Origin: Lachnospiraceae bacterium UBA938
GTDB taxonomy: Bacteria > Bacillota > Clostridia > Lachnospirales > Lachnospiraceae
Direction: 5' to 3'
DNA length: 64,000 bases
Assembly (NCBI GenBank): GCA_002293475.1
Contig: DBDG01000060.1
Location: forward strand, 1-64,000
The notes under the pieces: model-generated
Seen by the model: the letters and a program-made list of their open reading frames with translations, nothing else
Database searches by the model: none
What the model was told of the DNA's origin: nothing
Translations under genes and position numbers: made by a program
Part shown: piece by piece, positions 46,754 through 54,438 of the stretch
Numbering within the stretch: the first letter of the stretch is position 1
How the letters are laid out: the number at the start of each line of letters is the position of its first letter

Positions 46754-48160
46754 ATGGGCGGATTTTTTGGAGTTGCCGCAAAAGGCGATTGTTTATTTGA
46801 TCTATTTTTTGGAACGGATTATCATTCTCATCTGGGAACCAGGCGCGCGGGGATGGCGGTTTATTCGCCGGAAAAAGGGTATGACCGGGCGATCCACAAC
46901 ATTGAAAATGCTCCTTTCCGTACCAAGTTTGATCGCGATGTGAATGAAATGCAAGGAAATTACGGCATCGGCTGTATATCCGATTATGAGCCCCAGCCTT
47001 TGATAATCCGCTCCCATCACGGAACATACGCCATCGTCACGGTGGGAAAGATAAACAACCGTGAGGAGCTTACCGATGAGATCTTACAGAAGAGCCATTC
47101 ACATTTTCTGGAGATGAGCGGCGGCGACATTAACAACACCGAACTGGCCGCGGCGCTGATCAATCAGGAAGCGCAGCTGGTCGAGGGAATCCGCCATGCC
47201 CAAGAAGTGATCGAAGGCTCCATGACAATCTTGGTAATGACAGCGGACGGTATCTATGCGGCTAGGGACCGTTTCGGCCGGACGCCGGTGTCGATCGGCC
47301 GCAAAAAAGATGCCTACTGTATTTCTTTTGAAAGTTTTGCCTACCTGAATCTCGGCTATGTTGCCGAGAGGGAATTAGGCCCAGGTGAGATCGTGCTGGT
47401 TACCCCGGAAGCGGTAACGACAGTGGCACATCCCGGCGAGCAGATGAAGATCTGTACTTTTTTGTGGGTTTACTACGGTTATTCCTCGTCCTCCTATGAA
47501 GGGGTCGGCGTGGAGGAAATGCGATACCGGTGCGGAGCATCCCTCGCCAAGCGGGATGATGTCCGGACGGACAATGTGGCGGGCGTGCCCGATTCGGGCG
47601 TGGCGCATGCTATCGGCTATTCTGGGGCATCCGGGATTCCTTTTTCACGGCCGCTGATCAAATACACGCCTACTTGGCCGCGTTCTTTCATGCCGTCCAT
47701 ACCGGAGCAGCGGGATCTGATCGCCAAGATGAAGCTGATACCGGTTCATGAGCTGATCATGGATAAGAGCCTTCTGATCATAGATGATTCGATCGTCAGA
47801 GGCACCCAGCTTCGTGAGACCACTGAGTTTTTATATGCCAACGGAGCCAGGGAGTTGCATATCCGCCCGGCCTGCCCGCCGTTGCTTTATAGCTGTAAAT
47901 ACCTTAATTTTTCCCGCTCCAGTTCGGAGATGGAACTGATCACCAGACGGGTCATCAGGGAAATGATAGGAAGCGATAAAGAACCGGATCTGACGAACTA
48001 CTCAGACCCGGAACAGCCGGAGTATCAGGAGATGGTCAAACGGATCGAGCAAAAACTGAATTTTGACTCGCTGCGCTACCACCGGCTGGACGATATGCTC
48101 GAGGCTGTGGGTCTGGAACGTTGTAAACTGTGTACCTATTGCTGGAATGGAAAGGAATAA
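46754..48160 (+). CDS. PurF-like amidophosphoribosyltransferase paralogue lacking the N-terminal Cys
   Basis: 468 residues. The domain order is that of PurF: an Ntn-glutaminase domain (HLGTRRAGMAV, GNYGIG, RDRFGRTPVSIGR) and a PRTase domain with LLIIDDSIVRGTQLRET. The catalytic N-terminal Cys is absent: the protein starts MGGFFGVA, with Gly where PurF has the Cys of CGVFG, and the first Cys is residue 13. It may use free ammonia, have another role, or be regulatory. A CKLCTYC cluster ends the protein. AGGAGG gives a firm start, so the Cys is not lost by misannotation. Confidence 0.85.
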   Translation: MGGFFGVAAKGDCLFDLFFGTDYHSHLGTRRAGMAVYSPEKGYDRAIHNIENAPFRTKFDRDVNEMQGNYGIGCISDYEPQPLIIRSHHGTYAIVTVGKINNREELTDEILQKSHSHFLEMSGGDINNTELAAALINQEAQLVEGIRHAQEVIEGSMTILVMTADGIYAARDRFGRTPVSIGRKKDAYCISFESFAYLNLGYVAERELGPGEIVLVTPEAVTTVAHPGEQMKICTFLWVYYGYSSSSYEGVGVEEMRYRCGASLAKRDDVRTDNVAGVPDSGVAHAIGYSGASGIPFSRPLIKYTPTWPRSFMPSIPEQRDLIAKMKLIPVHELIMDKSLLIIDDSIVRGTQLRETTEFLYANGARELHIRPACPPLLYSCKYLNFSRSSSEMELITRRVIREMIGSDKEPDLTNYSDPEQPEYQEMVKRIEQKLNFDSLRYHRLDDMLEAVGLERCKLCTYCWNGKE

Positions 48161-48166
48161 GTAAAT

Positions 48167-49057
48167 ATGCAAGGTTTTTGGAGACGTTTCGGCTGGTTCT
48201 GGATGAGTACGCTGCCGGCTGTGGCCTGTATGGCGTTGCAGCTATGGGCAGTTTTACAGCTTGTGTGGACAACCACATTCATTATTGCGATCCGGGCAGC
48301 GGCGGTCGGCTTACAGTTTAATCAGGAAGAACTGGCGGAGCGGCTGAATCTCATATTAATGGATGTGGCTTCGCTGGGTGTGCTGAACTATCATGTGATC
48401 GGCATCGGCCTTTTTGGGATGTGGTATGCTTTGATCAGTTATAAATACCGCAAGCAGAAACGGGAAACAACGGCGAAACGGAAGGCGGGGGTCGCGGTAC
48501 GTTATGTCTGGCCGGCAGTGTTGGCGGTTTTTCTGGGAATAATGCTAAGTGCTTTTACGATACAATTATTGGAAGTAGGTTATTATTTAGTGCCCAGCGT
48601 CATCGACGACTATGCCCAGCTCGTGGATCAGTCCGGAGTGGGCAGCCTGTTTATCGTGTTCGCGGCGGTTTTTCTGGCCCCGGTCGGCGAAGAACTGCTC
48701 TGCCGAGGCGTGATACAGCATTATGCCAGTAAGGTTTCCCGGCGGTTCTTTATCGTGAATGTGATCCAGGCGCTGGGGTTCGGGATCATGCATGGCAATC
48801 TGGTGCAGGGTAGCTATGCCTTCCTGATTGGGCTGGTATTGGGCTGGCTGCGGTATCGCTATGATTCCTTGTGGATCCCGATGGTCATTCACTTTGTGGT
48901 GAATCTGTGCTCATTATTTCCGCTGGAGCGGGTCTTGGGGCTGTTTCCGGAGCATCTTTCGATCGACGCCGCTTTATTGCTGATACTGAGCGGCCTGATG
49001 GCCGGAGTACTGATTCTGGTTGAATTATTGCTTAAAGCTAAGAACAATGAATATTAG
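48167..49057 (+). CDS. CPBP-family intramembrane metalloprotease
   Basis: 296 residues, about seven membrane segments. The CAAX/Abi motifs EELLCRGVIQ, FGIMHGN and HFVVN supply the catalytic Glu and metal-binding His/Asn residues. Members process prenylated or regulatory membrane proteins, or bacteriocin-related peptides; the substrate here is unknown. It starts 6 bp after the PurF paralogue. Confidence 0.88.
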   Translation: MQGFWRRFGWFWMSTLPAVACMALQLWAVLQLVWTTTFIIAIRAAAVGLQFNQEELAERLNLILMDVASLGVLNYHVIGIGLFGMWYALISYKYRKQKRETTAKRKAGVAVRYVWPAVLAVFLGIMLSAFTIQLLEVGYYLVPSVIDDYAQLVDQSGVGSLFIVFAAVFLAPVGEELLCRGVIQHYASKVSRRFFIVNVIQALGFGIMHGNLVQGSYAFLIGLVLGWLRYRYDSLWIPMVIHFVVNLCSLFPLERVLGLFPEHLSIDAALLLILSGLMAGVLILVELLLKAKNNEY

Positions 49058-49733
49058 GAACCGAAACTATGCAAAAGAACTGAATGAAATATTAGGCCAA
49101 CCGGACACGGCCGGCAAGAAGCTGCTGCTGCATAGCTGCTGTGCCCCTTGCAGCAGTTATGTCCTTGAGTATCTGAGTCCTTTCTTGGCCATTACCGTTT
49201 TTTACTACAATCCGAATATTGCGCCTGCGGATGAATATCAACGGAGGAAAGAAGAGCAGAAACGGCTGATCGGTCTGATGAATGAGACGGCGGCCGGCAC
49301 GGGCAGGCTACCCGTTCAATATATCGACGGCGACTATGAACCCGCCCGCTACGCTGAAGCGGTTGCCGGCACGGAAGACAGTGAGGAAGGCGGCGAACGG
49401 TGCTATCGCTGTTTTGCGCTAAGGCTTAAGAAGACAGCGGATAAAGCCAAGGAGATGGGAGCCGATTATTTCACCACCACTTTAAGCGTCAGCCCCTTGA
49501 AGAACGCCACTAGGCTGAATGAGGCCGGGGAGCGAGCCGGTCAGGAAGCCGGCGTTATATTTCTGCCGGCGGATTTTAAGAAGCAGGACGGGTATAAGAG
49601 ATCGCTTGAATTATCTAGGGATTACGGCCTCTATCGCCAGCAATACTGTGGCTGTATCTACAGCATACCGTCAGGAGGCAAGCAGAAGTCAAGATATGAT
49701 AGTAATAAGGACAGTCCGTTCACCCCAATATGA
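49047..49733 (+). CDS. queH: Epoxyqueuosine reductase QueH
   Basis: About 228 residues. The metal-binding Cys pattern is HSCCAPCSS (Cys31, 32, 35) with CYRCFALRL, and CGC near the C-terminus. QueH reduces epoxyqueuosine in tRNA to queuosine, as a non-homologous replacement of QueG. ATG 49047 lies inside the CPBP gene end (11-bp overlap) with no clear ribosome site, so translational coupling is likely. No other queuosine gene is in the window. Confidence 0.92.
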   Translation: MNIRNRNYAKELNEILGQPDTAGKKLLLHSCCAPCSSYVLEYLSPFLAITVFYYNPNIAPADEYQRRKEEQKRLIGLMNETAAGTGRLPVQYIDGDYEPARYAEAVAGTEDSEEGGERCYRCFALRLKKTADKAKEMGADYFTTTLSVSPLKNATRLNEAGERAGQEAGVIFLPADFKKQDGYKRSLELSRDYGLYRQQYCGCIYSIPSGGKQKSRYDSNKDSPFTPI

Positions 49734-49749
49734 AAGGAGATGACATGAC

Positions 49750-50133
49750 ATGGGAATTGATCATATTGCTGTTTATGTAAAGGATCTGGAGAAGACGAAA
49801 GCTTTTTACGTAAAATACTTCGGCGGAAACCCGAATGACTTATACCACAATCCGCGGACCGGTCTCCAGACCTATTTTATCACCTTTGGGGATGGCAGCA
49901 GGCTGGAAATCATGCATAAGCCGGACCTGCCTGCCGGCTGTGGCACAGAGGAGGCTTACGGATATACCCATCTGGCTTTCCGGGTTGGCGACAAAGAAGC
50001 GGTTGACGAGCTGACTGCCCGTCTGCGCAGTGACGGCTATACAGTGTTAAGCGAGCCGCGGCTTACCGGCGATGGTTCTTATGAGAGCTGCGTTTCCGAT
50101 CCGGATCATAACCGGATCGAGATAGCGGAATAA
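49750..50133 (+). CDS. VOC-superfamily (glyoxalase-like) protein
   Basis: 127 residues. Two beta-alpha-beta-beta-beta modules with potential metal ligands: His in GIDHIAVYV, Glu in SRLEIMH, His in YTHLAFRV, Glu near the end (NRIEIAE). It could be a lactoylglutathione-lyase-like or other lyase/dioxygenase; specificity is not readable. AAAGGAG is 10 bp upstream. End of the run starting with the ABC operon. Confidence 0.85.
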   Translation: MGIDHIAVYVKDLEKTKAFYVKYFGGNPNDLYHNPRTGLQTYFITFGDGSRLEIMHKPDLPAGCGTEEAYGYTHLAFRVGDKEAVDELTARLRSDGYTVLSEPRLTGDGSYESCVSDPDHNRIEIAE

Positions 50134-50231
50134 ATTACAGTCTGTCTAAAACAATCATTCATAGTTTGGTTACTTACTTAAATTCATCGAGTTCGTAGTC
50201 AATTCGAATTCCAAAAAGCAGTTTTCAAAGA

Positions 50232-50268
50232 AACGACGGTTTGATATTCTCACATCAAAGCCGCCGTT
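50232..50268 (-). terminator. Hairpin downstream of the 54-aa ORF
   Basis: A 14-bp stem with one bulge (50232-50245 with 50254-50268). On the - strand TCTTTG follows, a weak T tract. Confidence 0.45.
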
Positions 50269-50277
50269 ACTGATTTA

Positions 50278-50442
50278 CTATATCTTGTAGCTTTTCGGAC
50301 CTTCGGTCATGCTGAACGTCTCTACTTCAGCAACGTCGATGTAAAAGAGTACGAAAGTCGGGTCGTCAGGCGATTTGTAAACAGCCTTGACACTGGGGTT
50401 CTCGTTGATCTTATCACTGCTTTTAATATCAACTTTCCCCAA
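50278..50442 (-). CDS. Putative small protein, 54 aa
   Basis: TTG start at 50442 with GAGG and AGGGGG upstream on the - strand. The product ends KSPDDPTFVLFYIDVAEVE and is protein-like in composition. An upstream in-frame stop defines the limit. It could be a real small gene or the end of a decayed one; a hairpin follows it. No family recognised. Confidence 0.4.
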   Translation of the reverse strand: MGKVDIKSSDKINENPSVKAVYKSPDDPTFVLFYIDVAEVETFSMTEGPKSYKI

Positions 50443-50601
50443 TTCCCCCTACCTCGCACAAACTGAATATTATTACGCCGATTATAAGATGTAATGTTTA
50501 CTTTATATTTGGATTACTTTGTTCAGTCAACAAAAAGGCTGCTAACATGGGCGGTTTTAAACGTATTGACACCACCGGCATAGGTGGTTTATAATGTACT
50601 T

Positions 50602-50699
50602 AACAAGACAGCCGATAAGATAGATTAGGCCTATCCGTTCCGGCGAATAATGACTAAAAAATAACTGTCAGTCTGCCAAGATCAGGACGGTTATTTTTT
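50602..50699 (+). ncRNA. Putative antisense RNA of type I toxin-antitoxin module 1
   Basis: Promoter TTGACA (50566-50571), 18-bp spacer, TATAAT (50590-50595), so transcription should start near 50602. It ends at the 14-bp hairpin with T tract (50656-50699), which also terminates the opposing toxin mRNA, making the 3' ends complementary. The 5' leader (ACTTAACAAGACAGCCGATA) nearly repeats the toxin mRNA leader. Confidence 0.65.
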
Positions 50700-50768
50700 A
50701 TGCTTCAATAAAGTAATTATCGCACATAGCATGATTACGAATGTAAATAACTCCATATATGTAACCAT
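50691..50768 (-). CDS. Hydrophobic toxin-like peptide, 25 aa (type I module 1)
   Basis: On the - strand the ATG at 50768 has AAGGGGGTGG five bases upstream. The peptide runs from MVTYMELFTF through one membrane helix to a KHKK end, the pattern of holin-like/TxpA-type toxins. Its mRNA would begin near 50830 from a TATAAT box with a weak -35 and end at the shared bidirectional terminator. A second copy lies at 63372-63458. Confidence 0.7.
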   Translation of the reverse strand: MVTYMELFTFVIMLCAIITLLKHKK

Positions 50769-51114
50769 CTAACCACCCCCTTCCCAAGATCGGATCGAGA
50801 TGGCATTACCGCCCTATCGGCTGCCCTGTTAAATATATTATACTGTCAAGGTACTACTTCCAGTGACGATGACGAGAAGGTAAAAGTTGGCCCTAAACAA
50901 TACTTAGGGTACAAATAATGATTGTATCCTTTACGCTTTATTGTTGATGTTCACCGTCATGTGACGGATTGACCGTCATCAAAGTGCCGGCCAATCGTCT
51001 GCCTGGAGATTCCGGTTTCATGGTTACCCATCCGGTCGCAACGGTAGCACCTACCAAGTTAGAAGATTACCAGAACCACCAATACCCCCATCTGATAGTC
51101 AAATAGCTGCCGCT

Positions 51115-51483
51115 TTGAACATAAACCTTATACAATTAGACCGGCTTAGAAATGATGCTAATTTACTCAAAATAGTCAGTATTAACGTTCCGGTCGGTGA
51201 GGATAACGAAAGTACATTAGTTGAATTTATCGCTGATACCTTACAAACTTTGATTGAAAGATTGACAGATGAAGAGAAGCAGATAATTAAAGGATATTAT
51301 TATGAATGCCGGACTACTGAAGAACTTGCTGGACAGCTTTCAATAATTAATTCCGTGTTGTATTTCGTGTTGCATAGTGAAGCAAAACAGATCAATTTTA
51401 GGAAATATATAAGCATTGAAAAATCCAGTAAACAAGCGGTTTTTGATATAAGTGGCTTATTTACTGGATTTATCACAGAGTAG
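51115..51483 (+). pseudogene. Decayed or atypical sigma-factor-like ORF
   Basis: The frame opens after a stop near 50957 and ends at TAG 51481-51483, touching the tRNA-Met gene. SINVPVGEDNESTLVEFIAD and LTDEEKQIIKGYYYECRTTE resemble sigma-70 region 3/4 text, but the recognition helix is degenerate and there is no ATG or ribosome site. It is AT-rich and lies in an accessory remnant. The stretch 50860-51115 upstream holds only short remnant frames and a small hairpin. Confidence 0.4.
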
Positions 51484-51554
51484 CGAGAAAGGGACTTGAA
51501 CCCCCGACACTGCGGGTATGAACCGCATGCTCTAGCCAGCTGAGCTATCTCGCC
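51481..51554 (-). tRNA. tRNA-Met (CAT)
   Basis: Cloverleaf on the - strand: acceptor GGCGAGA/TCTCGCT (G1-U72 wobble), D arm GCTCAGCTGGCTAGAGC, anticodon loop TTCATAC, T loop TTCAAGT, discriminator A. Elongator type. CCA is not encoded. Confidence 0.93.
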
Positions 51555-51589
51555 ATGTATAACGAATGTATGAAAGTGTATGAATATGA

Positions 51590-51662
51590 TGGGACCTATA
51601 GGGCTCGAACCTATGACCCTCTGCTTGTAAGGCAGATGCTCTCCCAGCTGAGCTAAGATCCC
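51590..51662 (-). tRNA. tRNA-Val (TAC)
   Basis: Cloverleaf on the - strand: acceptor GGGATCT/AGGTCCC, D arm GCTCAGCTGGGAGAGC, anticodon loop CTTACAA, T loop TTCGAGC, discriminator A. Transcribed before tRNA-Met in one unit. Confidence 0.95.
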
Positions 51663-51701
51663 GGGAACAACGCAAACAGCCCTTAAATGACCTGCTCTGC
51701 T

Positions 51702-51730
51702 AGTATACAATTGAAAGACAGGCTTGTCAA
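51702..51730 (-). promoter_or_regulatory. tRNA operon promoter
   Basis: On the - strand: TTGACA (51730-51725), 17-bp spacer, TATACT (51707-51702), about 40 bp upstream of tRNA-Val. Confidence 0.85.
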
Positions 51731-51881
51731 GTTTTTTTTAAGGAGAATTATTCCCCCTTGAATGAAAAAGTAAATTCCGCCCTCATTTAGTAGGGGGGGG
51801 CTATTCGTCAGATGTGAAAATGAATGATTACGGTTTTAAGATCATCTTTGAAAACTGAATATCAGTAATGCCGTCAGCCAT

Positions 51882-52526
51882 TTAACGTTCTAAGCTTAGA
51901 AAATATTCTAGCAGCCGGCTGCCGTCAGGAAGAGAGCTGACGGCTCGATCAAAACACATCCTTTCCGGGTGCCACTGTACGCCAATGACCGGCAGCGTAT
52001 CATGGCACAGTCCTTCCACGACCCCGTCTTCCGCATATTGGACAAAAGATATATTTCTCCCCGCCGTCCCCAGGCCCTGATGATGGGCACTGTTTACAGA
52101 AAACTCACGCCCGTACAAGGATGCCAGAAAAGACTTATCGGCAGCGTGGGTTTTATGTACCTGATCGCGCCCGCTGTATTCATGGCTCTTATAGCTGGGA
52201 AGATGCTGGATCAGATCGCCGCCAAAGAAGATGTTGATCAGCTGTATCCCCTTACAGATACCAAGAACCGGTTTCTTCCCCCAGACAAATTCTTTCAGTA
52301 TCATCAGCTGGATGCGGTCAAGAGCCGCATCAATATCCCGCGAACCGTTATTCATCTGGCCGAAAAGAACCGGATCAATATCGCCGCCGCCCGGCAGCAG
52401 CAAGGCATCATATTCATCCGGACAAGGAACATGGAGGCTGGTCACCGGACGGGCACCAATATTCGTGAGCGCTTTTTCATAATTGGCTGTTTTAGCCGCA
52501 TGGCCGGCTATCAATACTTTCTTCAT
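51882..52526 (-). CDS. Class I glutamine amidotransferase-like hydrolase (peptidase C26)
   Basis: About 214 residues. LLLPGGGDIDP, nucleophile Cys in VLGICKGIQLIN and VIGVQWHPE (His-Glu) form the triad of the gamma-glutamyl-GABA hydrolase (PuuD-like) family. It cuts gamma-glutamyl amides. The ATG at 52526 (MKKVLIAGHAAKT) is the best start; another ATG four codons upstream exists and both lack a strong site. No polyamine genes are nearby, so the substrate is open. Confidence 0.88.
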   Translation of the reverse strand: MKKVLIAGHAAKTANYEKALTNIGARPVTSLHVPCPDEYDALLLPGGGDIDPVLFGQMNNGSRDIDAALDRIQLMILKEFVWGKKPVLGICKGIQLINIFFGGDLIQHLPSYKSHEYSGRDQVHKTHAADKSFLASLYGREFSVNSAHHQGLGTAGRNISFVQYAEDGVVEGLCHDTLPVIGVQWHPERMCFDRAVSSLPDGSRLLEYFLSLER

Positions 52527-52676
52527 GATTATACCCATGCATTCCGCAGGTTTCCGGCGGAACTGCTGAAATAAGTATGGTTGAAAACCCCATACACTTG
52601 TTTTTTTATCATATGTCACTTTGACAAAGATGTGAAGCTTCCTGTTTATGACCATGTTGGCCGTCTGCATTTACAG

Positions 52677-52705
52677 TTTACATACCCGGTTGGATAAGCT
52701 ATACT
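52677..52705 (+). promoter_or_regulatory. ispF promoter
   Basis: TTTACA (52677-52682), 17-bp spacer, TATACT (52700-52705). Confidence 0.7.
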
Positions 52706-52779
52706 TATTTGAGAAAAGAATCGACTGTCAGAAAAGAACCATAAGAAAATCAAAATATAGGAGAAACGGAGAATACAAA

Positions 52780-53337
52780 ATGAGAATTGGAACCGGTTAT
52801 GACGTACACAGGCTGACCGCCGGCCGACAGCTGATCATCGGCGGGGCAGAGATTCCGTTTGACAAAGGCCTGCTCGGTCATTCCGATGCCGACGTGTTGA
52901 GCCATGCGATTATGGATGCCCTGTTAGGAGCCGCCGCCCTGGGGGATATCGGCACCCATTTTCCGGATACCGACCCTGCTTATCAGGGCATATCTTCTTT
53001 AAAATTATTAACTGAGGTAAGTCACATGCTGGCAGAGCATTTATTCTTCATAGAAAATATTGATGCCACCGTCATTGCCCAAGCCCCCCGGCTGCGCCCT
53101 TTTATTGATGCCATGCGGGAAAATATAGCCCGGGCGCTGGGGATTTTTGTCGAGCAGGTCAATATCAAAGCAACTACGGAAGAAGGCCTAGGCTTCACCG
53201 GCAGCGGAGAAGGAATTGCCGCCCAGGCCATCTGCCTGCTTGCCACCCCGGTCAATGCAGAAGACCGGAAGGATTCCGGCTGTGCCGGCTGCCAAGGCTG
53301 TCCACGGGTATCGTCCGGGGAATCTCCTAGGGTATAA
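52780..53337 (+). CDS. ispF: 2-C-methyl-D-erythritol 2,4-cyclodiphosphate synthase
   Basis: About 185 residues. IspF landmarks: MRIGTGYDVHRL (metal Asp/His), GHSDADVLSHAIMDALLGAAALGDIG and KATTEEGLGFTGSGEGI. It cyclises CDP-ME-2-phosphate in the MEP isoprenoid pathway. GGAG lies upstream of the ATG. About 27 residues beyond the normal end form a tail with the pattern CxxCxxC, which is unusual. The order ispF-cysE-cysS resembles Bacillus. Confidence 0.95.
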   Translation: MRIGTGYDVHRLTAGRQLIIGGAEIPFDKGLLGHSDADVLSHAIMDALLGAAALGDIGTHFPDTDPAYQGISSLKLLTEVSHMLAEHLFFIENIDATVIAQAPRLRPFIDAMRENIARALGIFVEQVNIKATTEEGLGFTGSGEGIAAQAICLLATPVNAEDRKDSGCAGCQGCPRVSSGESPRV

Positions 53338-53358
53338 CACGGCGGTGGTTATTTGTTA

Positions 53359-53387
53359 TTGACAAAACAGTTTTTTTTGCATATCCT
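53359..53387 (+). promoter_or_regulatory. Promoter of the cysE T-box operon
   Basis: TTGACA (53359-53364), 17-bp spacer, TATCCT (53382-53387), with a run of eight T in the spacer. Confidence 0.7.
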
Positions 53388-53429
53388 ATAGTTAACGTCA
53401 TAATTTTTGCCCATGACGCTACCTATGAC

Positions 53430-53485
53430 AAGAAAGAACCAGTAAGAAAGAACCAGTAAGAAAGAATCAGTAATAAAGAATCAGT
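53430..53485. repeat. Four 14-bp tandem repeats in the T-box leader
   Basis: AAGAAAGAACCAGT at 53430, 53444, 53458 and 53472, the last two with a T for C change. They lie between the promoter and Stem I. Confidence 0.85.
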
Positions 53486-53486
53486 A

Positions 53487-53725
53487 AAGGCTGTGACCGA
53501 AGAGAGTATATTATCAGAGATCCCAGAGAAGAAATGCCATAGGCTGCAAGCATTTCCGGTCAGAAGATAATAGAAGTGCCTTCGTGAGCTGTTTCGGAGA
53601 ACCCGGCCGGCAGTATCCGAATCCGTCTGCACACGTTACGTGCTTTGAGTGAAGGACTATGTCCTTAAGAAGAGTGGAACCGCGGATAATTTCGTCTCTG
53701 TTATGAGAAGTAATTATCTTTTTTT
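53487..53725 (+). promoter_or_regulatory. Cysteine T-box riboswitch
   Basis: Stem I base CGAAG/CTTCG (53498-53502 and 53580-53584), AGTA on the 5' side (53505-53508), helix TATTATC/GATAATA, and specifier TGC at 53577-53579 in GAAGTGC. The T-box core AGTGGAACCGCGG is at 53673-53685; its TGGA fits a tRNA with U73, as in tRNA-Cys. The terminator is a 14-bp arm pair (53685-53698 with 53705-53718) plus seven T. Uncharged tRNA-Cys would allow readthrough into cysE. Confidence 0.93.
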
Positions 53726-53761
53726 GATTTATCGCTAAACTGTCAATATGGAGGCTTCCCA

Positions 53762-54421
53762 ATGGGTTTCTTGAAAAGAATAAAAGAAGAAATAGCCGTT
53801 ATCCGGCAGCGGGATCCGGCGATTCACTCCCCGATGGAAGTATTCCTCTATCCCAGCTTCAAGGCCATGCTGCATTACCGTCTGGCTCATAAGCTATACC
53901 GGAGCCGGCATTTTTTCATGGCAAGGTGGATTTCCCAGCGGGGAGCGCATAAAACCGGGATAGAGATTCATCCTGGCGCTGATATCGGCAAAGGCTTTTT
54001 CATCGATCACGGCAGCGGCGTCATTATCGGGGAAACCACGGTTATCGGCGATGATGTGACACTTTATCAGGGTGTGACCCTTGGCGGTACCGGCAAGGAA
54101 CAGGGTAAGCGCCATCCGACTATAGAAAACAACGTTATGATCAGCGCCGGTGCCAAGGTCCTCGGTTCCTTTACCATCGGCGCCAATTCCAAGATCGGCG
54201 CCGGCAGCGTGGTACTGGAAGAAGTCCCGCCCAACTCCACCGTGGTCGGTGTTCCTGGCCGGGTCGTGAAACGCAGCAATGCCGCTTTCCCCCAAGAGGA
54301 CATGGATCACATCCATCTCCCCGACCCGGTCAAAGAAGAACTGCTGGCATTAAAGCAGGCCAATGCCAAGCTGGAAGCCCGGCTACAGCAGCTGGAAGCC
54401 CGGCTAAATTCCGAAAACTAG
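53762..54421 (+). CDS. cysE: Serine O-acetyltransferase
   Basis: 219 residues, short SAT form. An N-terminal helical part precedes left-handed beta-helix hexapeptides (EIHPGADIGKGFFIDHGSG, VTLYQGVTLGGTGK, HPTIENNVMISAGAKVLG). It makes O-acetylserine for cysteine synthesis. GGAGG at 53750-53754. Controlled by the cysteine T-box together with cysS. Confidence 0.96.
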   Translation: MGFLKRIKEEIAVIRQRDPAIHSPMEVFLYPSFKAMLHYRLAHKLYRSRHFFMARWISQRGAHKTGIEIHPGADIGKGFFIDHGSGVIIGETTVIGDDVTLYQGVTLGGTGKEQGKRHPTIENNVMISAGAKVLGSFTIGANSKIGAGSVVLEEVPPNSTVVGVPGRVVKRSNAAFPQEDMDHIHLPDPVKEELLALKQANAKLEARLQQLEARLNSEN

Positions 54422-54438
54422 CTTATGAAAGGATCACT

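Noticed and set aside
50902..50920. CCCTAA / TTAGGG hairpin upstream of toxin module 1
   Set aside because: Short stem, no T tract on either strand, no associated gene.
51300..51710. 136-aa ORF on the - strand across the tRNA genes
   Set aside because: It is the translation of tRNA-Val and tRNA-Met (the text resembling AQLGEHLPYKQRVIGSSP is a familiar tRNA artefact).
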